Shown here: positions 26,283 to 35,900 of the stretch, in pieces
Layout of the letters: each line of letters starts with the position of its first letter
How positions within the stretch are numbered: the first letter of the stretch is position 1
NCBI RefSeq assembly: GCF_021654795.1
Contig: NZ_AP025344.1
Coordinates: forward strand, 2,852,501 to 2,916,500
Length of the DNA stretch: 64,000 nt
Source: Paenibacillus dendritiformis
Lineage (GTDB): Bacteria; Bacillota; Bacilli; Paenibacillales; Paenibacillaceae
Direction of reading: 5' to 3'
Translations under genes and position numbers: made by a program
Notes under the pieces: generated by a model
The model's input: only the letters and a program-made list of their open reading frames with translations
Database searches by the model: none
Told to the model about the DNA's origin: nothing

Positions 26283-26518
26283 ATTTTGCCTCAGGTGATC
26301 CGGGTTGCGGAGGTGGGCCTGCTTCATAATCTGCGGGTATGGCAGTTGGAGACGGATGCCGGGCCGATGCGGATGACGATGCGCAATCTGTATGAACATG
26401 TACAGCTTCAAGGGCGAACCGGATTTTTTGGACAGATGTGAACGGAAGACGCGCGGAGATTCGCGATCTTCAGGCGCTGGAGGGCGTCCGCAAAAAATGG
26501 CTGAAGGATGTGTTGCAG
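26283..26518 (+). pseudogene. Decayed C-terminal half of a DUF1854-type protein
   Basis: The frame after the TAG at 26280-26282 reads ILPQVIRVAEVGLLHNLRVW then QLETDAGPM, and ends at TGA 26439. The next frame continues WTDVNGRRAEIRDLQALEGV. Together these match the DUF1854 pattern of a basic strand, W-x-(V/L)-ETD-x-GP, and D-x-(D/N)-G followed by a DLxALE segment. One extra base in the T6 run at 26424-26429 would join the frames. The N-terminal half is absent. The remnant runs without a stop into the following GNAT gene. DUF1854 units usually tail ABC proteins linked to cyanophycin metabolism; the assignment is by eye. Confidence 0.5.
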
Positions 26519-27370
26519 ATGATTCACTACGCCCGCTGTACGGAAGCGGCAATGGAGTTGACTTATGAAGCGTTTCGCATCGGTTTTTCCGACTACATCA
26601 TACCGATGAAGATGACACAGGAAGATTTTGTAAAGCGGTTCTTCGGGCCGGAAGGGAATCAACTGGAGCATTCCTTCATCGCTTTGGACGGCGGCGAGCC
26701 GGTCGGGGTGATTCTCGGTGGAGTGAAGCTGTACGAAGGACGCAAGACGATGCGGTGCGGAACGTTGGCCGTACATCCCGCTTACCGCGGCTGCGGCGTC
26801 AGCAAGGAACTGTTCGCCCGTCATAAGGAGGAGGCGATTGCTTGCGGCTGCACCCAGCTTTTCCTGGAAGTGATCGTCGGGAACGATCGCGCGATCCATT
26901 TTTATCGTAAGATCGGTTACCGCAAAATATATGATCTCTCGTATTATCAGCTGAAGGATCTGTCGGGATTGGCGGCGGCGCATGTGGAGGGGATGGAAGT
27001 AAGGAGCCTGTCGCATGACCAGTTTGAACGGGAGGTTCAGAGATGGCTTCACTTCCATATGAATTGGCAAAATGATTTCGACGCTATCCGGCTGTCGGAA
27101 CACAATTCCTGTCTCGGCGCCTATCTGGACGAGAAGCTGGTAGGCGGAATATGCGTGAACCGGAACGGAAAAATCAGTTTCTTGTACGTCGACCACGCCT
27201 ATCGCGGCCGAGGCATCGCGACCGCGATGCTGGGGGAAGGCAGCCGCATGCTTAACCTTGCCGGCTTATCGATCGGCTTTCCGAACAATCACTGGCTGGA
27301 AGGCTTCCTGCTGGGCAAGGGCTTCGACAAGGATAAGTTTGAACAATATGAAATGTATTTGTCGCTATAG
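26519..27370 (+). CDS. Double GNAT-family N-acetyltransferase
   Basis: 283 residues with two GNAT domains. The first has the acetyl-CoA loop LAVHPAYRGCGVSKELF, and the second VDHAYRGRGIATAMLGEG. The start MIHYARCTEAAMELTYEAFR and the segment SDYIIPMKMTQEDFVKRFFGP are typical of the Bacillales family. AAGGA at 26504-26508 supports the ATG at 26519; the open frame continues upstream to GTG 26438 and is probably DUF1854 remnant. The acyl acceptor is unknown. Confidence 0.85.
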   Translation: MIHYARCTEAAMELTYEAFRIGFSDYIIPMKMTQEDFVKRFFGPEGNQLEHSFIALDGGEPVGVILGGVKLYEGRKTMRCGTLAVHPAYRGCGVSKELFARHKEEAIACGCTQLFLEVIVGNDRAIHFYRKIGYRKIYDLSYYQLKDLSGLAAAHVEGMEVRSLSHDQFEREVQRWLHFHMNWQNDFDAIRLSEHNSCLGAYLDEKLVGGICVNRNGKISFLYVDHAYRGRGIATAMLGEGSRMLNLAGLSIGFPNNHWLEGFLLGKGFDKDKFEQYEMYLSL

Positions 27371-27399
27371 GTTCCGGCATCTCAATAGCCAGCATTCAC

Positions 27400-27424
27400 A
27401 GCCGCCATCCATTCGATGGCGGCT
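27400..27424 (+). terminator. Probable terminator hairpin after the GNAT gene
   Basis: A perfect 10-bp stem AGCCGCCATC/GATGGCGGCT with loop CATTC is followed only by AATTTG, so the terminator would be weak. Confidence 0.6.
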
Positions 27425-27600
27425 AATTTGCGCGTGTTTACGATGCCAACGAACAGATTGGTTAATGAGACTATTGAATGACAAAAATGTCACGCTGAAC
27501 CGGAAAGTTGTCATGAAAATCAATGGATTCTCCTTATTTTGGCAAGGTATGATCGCTTCAGATCCGAATAAGAAAAACGCTGTAAATAAGGAGAATAGAA

Positions 27601-29118
27601 ATGAGACTATTTGAGCTGTTGTTGGTTCTGTCCAGCTTCGCGCTGCTGCTGTCCATCGGATGCTCCGGCCGGCTTGGGAGTCGGATCGCTTGGGGAGCAG
27701 GCCTTGGGAGCGCGGCGCTCGCTGTGCTTCAGCTTATATTCGAAGGGTACCGCTGGCCGTTGATTCCCGTGTATATGGCGGCGGGAGGACTGATCGTCGT
27801 ATTGCTGTTCAGAGGTTTTCGTTCCGGCGTTCGCTTTCGGCTTCCGCGGCCCGTTGCCTTTAGCGGCTATGCCGTTGCCATGCTGCTGCTTGGCATGTCG
27901 ATTGCGCTGCTTGCCTTCTTTCCGGTGTTTCGCATACCGAAGCCGGACGGGGCCTTCGAAGTAGGCACAATGACGTTCCATTTCACGGATGAACGACGAG
28001 AAGAGCTGCATACCGCATCCGCCGGTGATCATAGAGAGCTCGTCGTTCAGATTTGGTATCCGGCGGCTCCTGCCGACCGGCAGGAGACCGCGCTCCTGTT
28101 TCCGCAATCGAAGGACACCTTTGATCGGATGATGTCTTCGTTTTCCAAGCAGCTGCGTCTGCCTGCATTTGTATTGGACTACTGGAAATATATCCGGACC
28201 AATTCCAATATGGAGGCCGATCCCCGTGAGGATGCGGCGCCTTACCCTGTCATCATCCTCAGCCATGGAATGGGAACGTCCCGGCTGCTGCATACTTCGC
28301 AAGCGGAGCAGCTTGCCAGCCACGGCTATATGGTCGTCGCCCCGGATCATACGTATCACACGATGGCCACCGATTTTCCGGATGGACGGGTCAGCGGCTT
28401 CGAGGAACCGTTCTCCCCGTCGGGATTTTATGATGCCGCTCCGAGCGCGGGGGTGATATGGTCCCAAGATGTGGACTTTCTCATCGATCAACTGGAATTG
28501 TTCCATGACGGGACGATTTCAAGCCCGTTTCAAGGGAAAATCGATTTGAACCGGATCGGCATGATGGGGCACTCATTCGGAGGGGCAGCGGCATTTGAGG
28601 CCATCTACTCGAATCCTCGCGTCAAAGCCGGGATCAATATGGATGGCGCCCTGTATAATGCGGAAGACAAAGGAACTCTTCCGAAGCCCTTTCTATTTAT
28701 GGAAGCGGAAGATTTTATGGAGAGAAAGCGGCAAATCGAGCAGATCAACGAGACGATCAGCGATGAAGAATTGAAGAAAATGTACTTGACGCGGGACATG
28801 CTGCGCGGGTTGAAAAAGGAGTACGACCTGATCGATCGCGTGGCGCAGCAGGGAGCGACGCTGCTCACTGTTGAAGGGGCGGCCCATTACAATTTCACGG
28901 ATTTCCCGCTGTTCTCGGACCTGCTCCGCTGCACGGGCATGGCGGGCGATATGAAGGCGGAGAGAGGAGTTGACATCATCCATCATTATGCGCTTGATTT
29001 CTTCAACAGACATCTCAAGGGTACCGGGGGCGAGCTCCTGAAGGGACCGAGCGCAGAGTACCCGGAGGTAAAATTCCCATATCACCCGGAACCGGAGAGA
29101 CGGCCTGGGGGTGGCTAG
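27601..29118 (+). CDS. Alpha/beta hydrolase related to PAF-acetylhydrolase, membrane-anchored
   Basis: 505 residues. Three or four hydrophobic helices occupy residues 1-115, followed by a catalytic domain with the oxyanion strand PYPVIILSHGMGTSR, the nucleophile elbow MGHSFGGAA and a late histidine (GAAHYNFTD). The layout matches the protein at 61739-63400. It probably hydrolyses esters or lipids outside the membrane. AAGGAG precedes the ATG. The paralogue pair suggests an expanded lipase-like family in this genome. Confidence 0.85.
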   Translation: MRLFELLLVLSSFALLLSIGCSGRLGSRIAWGAGLGSAALAVLQLIFEGYRWPLIPVYMAAGGLIVVLLFRGFRSGVRFRLPRPVAFSGYAVAMLLLGMSIALLAFFPVFRIPKPDGAFEVGTMTFHFTDERREELHTASAGDHRELVVQIWYPAAPADRQETALLFPQSKDTFDRMMSSFSKQLRLPAFVLDYWKYIRTNSNMEADPREDAAPYPVIILSHGMGTSRLLHTSQAEQLASHGYMVVAPDHTYHTMATDFPDGRVSGFEEPFSPSGFYDAAPSAGVIWSQDVDFLIDQLELFHDGTISSPFQGKIDLNRIGMMGHSFGGAAAFEAIYSNPRVKAGINMDGALYNAEDKGTLPKPFLFMEAEDFMERKRQIEQINETISDEELKKMYLTRDMLRGLKKEYDLIDRVAQQGATLLTVEGAAHYNFTDFPLFSDLLRCTGMAGDMKAERGVDIIHHYALDFFNRHLKGTGGELLKGPSAEYPEVKFPYHPEPERRPGGG

Positions 29119-29235
29119 AGCGGGGAAAGTGCGGACTTCACCGCGTTTGCCATCGGCGTTTTTTTCCAAAGAAAAGAGCATAAAAGCCTGCTTAAATCGC
29201 ACCCTATGTTGTAATGAGGTTAATCATGCCAAGCA

Positions 29236-29284
29236 GGCAGGGGAGGTCTCCCGGTCCTTGCCGGATTTTTCGGCCTCCCCTGCC
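29236..29284 (+). terminator. Hairpin after the hydrolase gene
   Basis: Arms GGCAGGGGAGG (29236-29246) and CCTCCCCTGCC (29274-29284) form an 11-bp stem whose loop contains a smaller CCGG/CCGG hairpin. ATTTTGG follows, so termination would be weak. Confidence 0.55.
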
Positions 29285-29330
29285 ATTTTGGCACATAGCC
29301 TACTTCATGTACAGATGGGGTGACGCGTTC

Positions 29331-30929
29331 ATGCGGACCAAGATGAGCCGGCTGCTGCTATTGCTCTGCATCCTGGTGCTTGTTCCCGGATGCCAGCGGA
29401 CAGATCAGAAGCCGGAAGACCGGATTCAGACGCAGTCCATTGGAGGAACAGCCTCCAAAAAGGTGATCTATTTGTTGGTTGATTCGTTAATGCCGCAGGC
29501 CATCGATCGGGGGATTGAACGGAATGAACTGCCTGCGTTTCAGTTTCTGATCAAGCACGGGCAGTATTATAAAAACATGGTCTCTTCTTTTCCGACGATG
29601 TCCGTTACGATAGACAGCTCGCTGCTGACGGGAACGTATCCGGACGGACATCGAGTCCCGGGGCTGACCTGGTATTCGGCATCCGAAAAGAAAGTTATTA
29701 ACTATGGGACGGGGCCGATGGAGGTCATGAAGCACGGCGTCAACCCGGTATTGACGGATGCCTTGCTGCACCTGAACGGCTCGCATCTGAATCCCCGAGT
29801 TCCCACCATTTATGAGGACTTGGCCCGGCGCGGGCAGACAGCCGGCTCCATTAACGGGTTGATCTACCGGGGGACGAAGAAGCACACCTTAACGATCCCC
29901 GCCTGGATTCAGCGTCCCGCCTCCTTGCCGAGGGAGATGGAGGTGGCAGGGCCGGATCTGTTGGCCCTAGGAGCATTATTGAATCCGTTCGAGGATGTGG
30001 CCGATCTTCGTGACGGCATCACCGGGCGCATGGGCTTCAATAATACGTATTCGGTCGAGGCTGCGAAATATTTGATACGTACCAACCAGCTGCCGGATTT
30101 CTTGTTTGTCTATATGCCCGATCTGGATCAGAAGATGCACAAGCATGGCCCCGGAGAGCGGAGGGGCGTCGAAGAAGCGGATCGCCAGCTTCGCTCCTTG
30201 CTGGAGGAATTCGGCTCGATGGAAGACGCGATCCGGCAAGCGGTCTTTGTCATTGCCGGGGATAGCGGCATGACATCCATCTTGCCTGCCCGGGACAATC
30301 CGGTCATCGAGCTGCCATCTCTCCTGGCCAACTATCGCGTGCTGCGGCCCGGCGAGACGGTGACCGATGAGGCCGACTTGATTCTTGCAGTCAATGAGAC
30401 GATGGCCTATATTTACGCGAACGGCAAGGACAAACCGCTTCGGACGGTAGCCGAAGCGCTGGCGGCCGACCCGCGCATCGACATCATTGCGTGGAAGGAA
30501 CGCGGCTGGGTGCATGCGGTTCCCGGGAGCATGAGCCGGGAGATGCGGTACCGTTCAGACGGGCCGTTCATCGATGTCTACGGGCAGGCATGGACGATTG
30601 AAGGCGACGCGAAGGTGATGGATCTGCGGATGGATTCCGCGGCGAAGACAATTGGCTACGGCCAATATCCGGACGGTCTGCGGCGCTTATCGGCGGCGCT
30701 TCACTCCCATGAGGGGGAGTTCCTTGTCGTCACGGCGAAGCCGGGCTACGAATTGGCGGACAGGAGCTCGCCGAAGCATAAGGGCGGCGGGGGGCATGGA
30801 GCGCTGCGAAGCGAGGAGTCGCTCGTGCCGCTGCTGATTTGCGGGACCGATCGCAAGCCGGAGCATTTGCGCATCATTGACTTGAAGCCGTTTCTGCTCG
30901 AATTGCTCGCGCACCCAGAAGAGTCTTAG
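29331..30929 (+). CDS. Lipoprotein phosphodiesterase/nucleotide pyrophosphatase-like (alkaline phosphatase superfamily)
   Basis: 532 residues. The signal peptide ends at the lipobox LVPGC (cysteine about residue 21). The catalytic domain begins VIYLLVDSLMPQ and continues with the nucleophile threonine region SSFPTMSVTIDSSLLTG, then YMPDLDQKMHKHGPGE, VFVIAGDSGM and SPKHKGGGGHGALRSEESLV, which hold the Asp/His metal ligands. It probably cleaves phosphodiesters at the cell surface. GGGGTGA precedes the ATG at 29331; the longer frame from 29214 covers the hairpin and is unlikely. Confidence 0.85.
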   Translation: MRTKMSRLLLLLCILVLVPGCQRTDQKPEDRIQTQSIGGTASKKVIYLLVDSLMPQAIDRGIERNELPAFQFLIKHGQYYKNMVSSFPTMSVTIDSSLLTGTYPDGHRVPGLTWYSASEKKVINYGTGPMEVMKHGVNPVLTDALLHLNGSHLNPRVPTIYEDLARRGQTAGSINGLIYRGTKKHTLTIPAWIQRPASLPREMEVAGPDLLALGALLNPFEDVADLRDGITGRMGFNNTYSVEAAKYLIRTNQLPDFLFVYMPDLDQKMHKHGPGERRGVEEADRQLRSLLEEFGSMEDAIRQAVFVIAGDSGMTSILPARDNPVIELPSLLANYRVLRPGETVTDEADLILAVNETMAYIYANGKDKPLRTVAEALAADPRIDIIAWKERGWVHAVPGSMSREMRYRSDGPFIDVYGQAWTIEGDAKVMDLRMDSAAKTIGYGQYPDGLRRLSAALHSHEGEFLVVTAKPGYELADRSSPKHKGGGGHGALRSEESLVPLLICGTDRKPEHLRIIDLKPFLLELLAHPEES

Positions 30930-30958
30930 AAGATATCGTGTATTAAGGACATCTATAG

Positions 30959-30991
30959 GAAGCAGCTCCCGACGAGTCTGGGAGCTGCTTC
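30959..30991. terminator. Bidirectional terminator between convergent genes
   Basis: A perfect 12-bp stem GAAGCAGCTCCC/GGGAGCTGCTTC (30959-30970 and 30980-30991) lies between the phosphodiesterase and the convergent beta-lactamase-fold gene. Confidence 0.8.
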
Positions 30992-30995
30992 TTCG

Positions 30996-33044
30996 CTAGA
31001 ACAGCCCGCCTTCGCGATATAACCCCTGGAAGGCGTGGTAGAGCATATATGCCGCTTCCTGGCGCAGCAGCGGATCCCTTGCCCGGACATCGATGGTGCC
31101 GTCAGCGCCCGCGACGGTATCCGGGCCGAACAGCCGGCGGGCCGCGATGCTCTGCACTGCTTCCAGCGCCCAGGATTCGGCCGTCCCGGCAAGCGCCGCT
31201 TCGGAAGGCTTCGCTGGTGCAACCTGGAGGAGCGTCCGCCACAGGAGGGCTGCCGCTTCCTGACGGCTGATCATGCGTTCCGGCTCAAATGCGCCGCCGG
31301 CCGCACCCTTGATGATTCCGCGCTCTGCCAATGTATTGATATGCCGCAGGTACGGGCTGTCTGCGGTATCCGTGAACCCGGGCGCGCTGCCGGACAGCGG
31401 CAGATCGAGCATACCGGTCAGCAGGCGGGCGAATTCGCCCCGGGTCACGGCTTCCTCGGCACCGGGCGGGTAATCCTCTTGCTCCTTCAGCACACCCAGC
31501 TTCTGCAGCTGTTCCATCGCATCGCGGTACGGCTGAGCGGCCGTCGCGGCGGTGCCGGTGCTTGGGGGCTGATCCGGAGTCTTCACCGCCATGCTGTACG
31601 GATTCAGATACATCATATATCCGATAGAGCCGTCCTCCCTCTCCTTGAATGCCATCGTTAACCCATAGTCATCGATGAAGAGCAGCGGGTCGATCTGTCG
31701 CAATTCAACTTTGCCGCCAACGCTGTCCTCGACGAGCAGCTTGCCATCGTCGGATGCGGCGACGCGGGTCAAGTTCATTCCTTTGCGAGCGTCGCGATAG
31801 AGGCCGGAGAACCGCTCCAGCTCCGTCCGGCTCGGCTTGAGAAAGACCGGCTTGGCAGACTCTTCCGGGAAGAACCGGTTCATGAATGCCTGCATGAACG
31901 CTACCCGCAAATGAGCGTTTTTCGTATTATAGGCGATGAAGATGCCGACTTTCTCCTCCGGCAGCAGCCACATCCACGAAGAGAATCCGTCGGTGTCTCC
32001 CGCTTTCTCGATCACGTGCCGGCCGTTATGCAGCGGATGCAGCGCCGCTTCGAACCCATAGGTCATATTGGGCTTCATCGGGTGGATGGCATAGTGGAAG
32101 CGGTGCATCTCTGCCGCTGCTGACCCGGATAGGATCTGATTGCCATCGATCCCGCCGCTGTTCAGATGGGCCATCATAAACCTGGCCATGTCGCGGGAGG
32201 TCGAATGCATGCTTCCGTGCGGAGCGACGGTCGGCGTATAGGCGTACGGGGCAATTGCCTCGCCGGAAGAGTCATAACCGACGGCCATGGCGGATCGGGT
32301 GTCTGCATCCATGACGAAGCCGGAATGCGTCATGCCCAATGGCTTGAAGATATTGTTCTCCATATAGTGCTCGAACGGCATCCCCGAGACCTGTTCGACA
32401 ATATAGCCTTGGAGCAGATTGGCAAAGTTATCGTATTTGAACATATCGCCCGGCTTCCGAACCACGGACGGCATGCGCTCCCGAAGATATTGCTCCATCG
32501 ATGTGTCTTTGCCGAAATCGGTATGGATATCCTTCGCGTCCATATCCGTATAATCGAAGCCGGTCGTATGGGTCAGCAAATGCTTGATCGTTACCGGTTC
32601 CTTGAACGGATTATTCAACCTCAAGCCTTCGCCCAAGTAAGCTTCGATGTTGTCATCCAGCCCAATCCGGCCTTGATCGGCGAGCTGCATGACGGCTGTC
32701 GCGGTAACCGATTTGCTGATGGAGGCAATCCGGACGACCGTATCCGGCGTCATCGGCATCCGTTTCTCCGCGTTCGCCATGCCATACCCTTTATCGAGAA
32801 GTACCTGATTGTCCGTCACAATGGCAACCACCGCGCCGGGAGCTCCGGACGAGCGGAAAGAATCGCTTGCAAAAAACTTATCTGCAAATGCCTCCACTTC
32901 CTTCAGATCGCCGGGGCCGAAGCGCGCGGCTTGCGCCTTCGTTCCGATATTATCAGACCCCTTTGCCGCAGCGGACGGACCGAACGCCATGATGGCGGCC
33001 AGCGCCAGCGTTAGAACGCGGGCGGCTGTCTTTCCTTGTTTCAT
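30996..33044 (-). CDS. Secreted serine hydrolase (class C beta-lactamase fold) with C-terminal SLH domains
   Basis: 682 residues. A signal peptide (RVLTLALAAIMAFGPSAAA) is followed by the beta-lactamase/DD-peptidase domain with the nucleophile SISK (in RIASISKSVTATAVMQ), the YDN motif (FKYDNFANLLQGY) and HGSMHSTSRD. Residues about 510-680 hold S-layer homology repeats (EAVTRGEFARLLTGML, RMISRQEAAALLWRTL, DPLLRQEAAYMLYHAF), so it is likely bound to the cell wall. The ATG at 33044 follows AAAGGGG; the frame from 33128 lacks a signal-like start. It could act on peptidoglycan, D-amino-acid peptides or esters. Confidence 0.88.
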   Translation of the reverse strand: MKQGKTAARVLTLALAAIMAFGPSAAAKGSDNIGTKAQAARFGPGDLKEVEAFADKFFASDSFRSSGAPGAVVAIVTDNQVLLDKGYGMANAEKRMPMTPDTVVRIASISKSVTATAVMQLADQGRIGLDDNIEAYLGEGLRLNNPFKEPVTIKHLLTHTTGFDYTDMDAKDIHTDFGKDTSMEQYLRERMPSVVRKPGDMFKYDNFANLLQGYIVEQVSGMPFEHYMENNIFKPLGMTHSGFVMDADTRSAMAVGYDSSGEAIAPYAYTPTVAPHGSMHSTSRDMARFMMAHLNSGGIDGNQILSGSAAAEMHRFHYAIHPMKPNMTYGFEAALHPLHNGRHVIEKAGDTDGFSSWMWLLPEEKVGIFIAYNTKNAHLRVAFMQAFMNRFFPEESAKPVFLKPSRTELERFSGLYRDARKGMNLTRVAASDDGKLLVEDSVGGKVELRQIDPLLFIDDYGLTMAFKEREDGSIGYMMYLNPYSMAVKTPDQPPSTGTAATAAQPYRDAMEQLQKLGVLKEQEDYPPGAEEAVTRGEFARLLTGMLDLPLSGSAPGFTDTADSPYLRHINTLAERGIIKGAAGGAFEPERMISRQEAAALLWRTLLQVAPAKPSEAALAGTAESWALEAVQSIAARRLFGPDTVAGADGTIDVRARDPLLRQEAAYMLYHAFQGLYREGGLF

Positions 33045-33455
33045 TTTTCTTTTCCCCTTTCTCACAGCCTGCTTAAGCAAGCCTTGTCCGAGTATATCCG
33101 CTGACGCGGCGTCACTTTCAACCCCCAATTTGGCAGCATGAAACAGGAAGGTTTCCGGATGCGATTCATTCCGGGTCCGGAGGGGAGACAGAGTATCAGG
33201 GCAGATACGCTGCTGGCGCCGTGCAATTGCTCCTTAAGCGGCCACTGCTTTATAGTTAAAATGCGATGGGGGAATTCTCCACACCGCTTACACATCGAAC
33301 GCAAGAAAGGGTGATCGTATGTTTTTTCCATCGGCCATCATCTTCAGATCGCTCCATGCAACGTCTGCACGATAAACAGATGGCGATAGCTGCATGGAGA
33401 TAATGTGAAAATATCGCCGACCCTCATTCTGACTGGCTATTTTGTTTTTCGAACC

Positions 33456-33547
33456 GAATTGAATCGATAGGCGTTGACATCGCGGCCCGTAAATACGGGC
33501 ATCGGAGCCCCTTCCTGATTTTATGGGTCAGGAAAGGGGCGTTTTTC
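33456..33547 (+). promoter_or_regulatory. Leader element with hairpin and intrinsic terminator (copy 1)
   Basis: GCCCGT-AAAT-ACGGGC (33485-33500) is followed by a terminator-like stem GCCCCTTCCTGA/TCAGGAA(A)GGGGC (33507-33540) and T5. No plus-strand gene ends upstream, so the element is more likely an attenuator for the gene at 33637 than its neighbour's terminator. A similar element precedes the second paralogue. Confidence 0.6.
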
Positions 33548-33636
33548 GTTTCTATTCCAATTTTACCAATTTTTTTGAACCGAACGCGCTCGCAGATCGT
33601 ACTAAGTGTTAGATACACAATAAAGGAGGAACTGGA

Positions 33637-35718
33637 ATGAAGAAAAGACTTTCTTGGGTGCTCGCCGCAGTGCTTGCGCTGTCCATGATCGTGCCCTCAG
33701 CTGCGATGGCTTCTCCGGCAGCCGGCGGCCCTGTCGCGGCGGCCGCCCAAGACCTGGAGAAGATCGCGGCCGAGAAGGCGCAGCTGCTCACCGAATCGTA
33801 CGGCACGATCAGCGTCCAGTATGCGCTCATTGACAATGGCAAGATCATCGTGTCCGGCCATACCGGCAGGAATGATATGGAAGGGAAGAAGCCGTTGACC
33901 AAGGATACGATGTATGCGATCGGATCGACGAGCAAAGTGTTTACGGCTGCTGCCGTCATGAAGCTGTCTGACGAGGGCAAGATCGATCTCGATGCGCCCC
34001 TGGTCCGCTACATAACCGATTTCACGATGAAGGACGAACGATACAAGCAGATTACGCCGCGCATGCTGCTCAACCATTCCTCCGGTTTGCAAGGCTCCAG
34101 CCTTGCCAGTTCTTTTTTGTTCGAGGACAATGACACCTATGTGCACGATACCTTGCTGAAGCAATTATCCGCCCAGAAGCTGAAGGCGGATCCGGGAGCG
34201 TTCTCGGTATACTGCAACGACGGATTTACGCTGGCCGAGATTTTGGTAGAGAGAGTCAGCGGCATGGATTTTACCGCATTTATTCACCAATATTTTACCG
34301 AACCATTGCAGATGACCCATACCAAAACACCGCAGGACGATCTGAAAGGTTACGAAATGGCCGGGCTTTATTTCCCAGCCTATCCAGGACAGCTTCCGAA
34401 CGAGACCGTCAATGCAATCGGGTCCGGAGGGATTTATTCCACGGCGGAAGATCTGGCTCGCTTCTCGCAATTGTTTACGGGCCGGGCGAACGGCATCCTT
34501 TCCGACCAGGCGGTACAGGCGATGGCACAGGAGGAGTACAGGAAGGGGATGTGGCCGGAAGAGACGGATAGTGACTTCAACTATGGCCTGGGTTGGGACA
34601 GCGTTAAGTTGTTCCCGTTCAACCGGTATGGAATGACAGGCTTGGCCAAGGGCGGGGACACGGTGCTGTATCATGCGTCACTAGTCGTGCTTCCGGAGCA
34701 GGACATGGCGGCGGCGGTGTTGTCCTCCGGCGGCTCCAGTGTGTTGAACCAAATGCTGGCGAACGAATTGCTGCTGCACGCGCTCAAAGAAAAGGGAGAA
34801 ATCAAAGCCTTCAAGCCGGAAAAGTCCTTCGGCAAGCCGGTCAAGGCGAAGATGCCCCCACAGGTGGCGAAGTATGCGGGCTATTACGGCCTTTCCGGCG
34901 AGAATATCCGGATAGATATTAAGAAAAACGGAGAGCTGACCCTGCCGGTGAGCTTTATAAGGGACAATTCGAAGGAAAAATATGTGTATACGGCGGATGG
35001 AAGTTTTGTGAACGAGAATGGCACTTCCAAGGTCAGCTTCGTCACGGAGAAGAATGGACGCACTTACCCGTGGGTAAGAGAATATGTGACGATGCCGGGA
35101 CTCGGGCAGAGTGCCGTATCCTACTATGCTGCCGAGAAGCTGGAAAAGCATGAACTGCCGAAGGAAACGGCCCGCGCTTGGGCGAAGCGGGAAGGAATGA
35201 CGTTCTATCTTGTGAACGAGAAGTATACTTCCGTCGTGTACCTCATGATGGAACCGACGGTACAGATTGCCCGCACTGATGAACTGCCGGTCTACCTGGG
35301 GGACAAAAAAATAACGGGACCGAACACGGCAGCGAGCCAGCTTCAGATCCCGGTGATGATGGGCCGGGATCTGGCTGAATCCCGCTTCTTCACGCAGCAT
35401 GGCTCTGAATATATGGAGACGGCCGGCAGATTGTATGTGAGCGGGGCGAAGGTAAAGCCGCTCCACGCAGGCAAACAATCCAAGGTCACGCTGCGAGCGG
35501 ACGGGCATGCCAAATGGTTCACGGTTCCGAAATCGGCCGCAGGCAAAACGATGACCGTCGCGCTGCCGAAGAAGGGCGCGTTCGCGGTCTATGACGAGCA
35601 GGGCCTATGCGTGAACTTCACGGTCGTCAGCGGCAATAACGAAGTGACGCTGCCGGAAAACGGGACGATCGTATTCGCCGGCGCACCGGGCTCGGAATTC
35701 GGCATCGCATTGAAATAA
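33637..35718 (+). CDS. Secreted serine hydrolase of the beta-lactamase family (paralogue 1)
   Basis: 693 residues. A signal peptide (RLSWVLAAVLALSMIVPSAA) leads into a beta-lactamase-fold domain with the nucleophile STSK in GSTSKVFTAAAVMKL, YCN in VYCNDGFTLAEIL, and a third-motif candidate LAKGGDTVLYH. Residues about 410-693 form extra beta-rich domains. AAAGGAGG precedes the ATG. It is about as long as the following paralogue and very similar to it. Likely an esterase or D-stereospecific peptidase acting outside the cell; substrate unknown. Confidence 0.88.
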   Translation: MKKRLSWVLAAVLALSMIVPSAAMASPAAGGPVAAAAQDLEKIAAEKAQLLTESYGTISVQYALIDNGKIIVSGHTGRNDMEGKKPLTKDTMYAIGSTSKVFTAAAVMKLSDEGKIDLDAPLVRYITDFTMKDERYKQITPRMLLNHSSGLQGSSLASSFLFEDNDTYVHDTLLKQLSAQKLKADPGAFSVYCNDGFTLAEILVERVSGMDFTAFIHQYFTEPLQMTHTKTPQDDLKGYEMAGLYFPAYPGQLPNETVNAIGSGGIYSTAEDLARFSQLFTGRANGILSDQAVQAMAQEEYRKGMWPEETDSDFNYGLGWDSVKLFPFNRYGMTGLAKGGDTVLYHASLVVLPEQDMAAAVLSSGGSSVLNQMLANELLLHALKEKGEIKAFKPEKSFGKPVKAKMPPQVAKYAGYYGLSGENIRIDIKKNGELTLPVSFIRDNSKEKYVYTADGSFVNENGTSKVSFVTEKNGRTYPWVREYVTMPGLGQSAVSYYAAEKLEKHELPKETARAWAKREGMTFYLVNEKYTSVVYLMMEPTVQIARTDELPVYLGDKKITGPNTAASQLQIPVMMGRDLAESRFFTQHGSEYMETAGRLYVSGAKVKPLHAGKQSKVTLRADGHAKWFTVPKSAAGKTMTVALPKKGAFAVYDEQGLCVNFTVVSGNNEVTLPENGTIVFAGAPGSEFGIALK

Positions 35719-35741
35719 CCGCACGAAAAGACATTGAATAG

Positions 35742-35818
35742 GCGATCGCATCACCGCCCGCTAATGCGGGCATAAGACGCCCCTCCTTGAATCTGCAGAT
35801 CGGGAAGGGGTGTTTTTT
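35742..35818 (+). promoter_or_regulatory. Leader element with hairpin and intrinsic terminator (copy 2)
   Basis: GCCCGC-TAAT-GCGGGC (35756-35771) is followed by a stem of GCCCCTCC with GGGAAGGGG (35779-35811) and T6. Layout and many bases match copy 1, including the downstream block GCAGATCGTACTAA. It may end the first gene and also control the second. Confidence 0.65.
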
Positions 35819-35900
35819 CACCATTTTTTTCCGATTTCTTTGAACCGTTCTGGCTGGCAGATCGTACTAATTAATAGATTTGCAATGAGGAGGAATGGGA

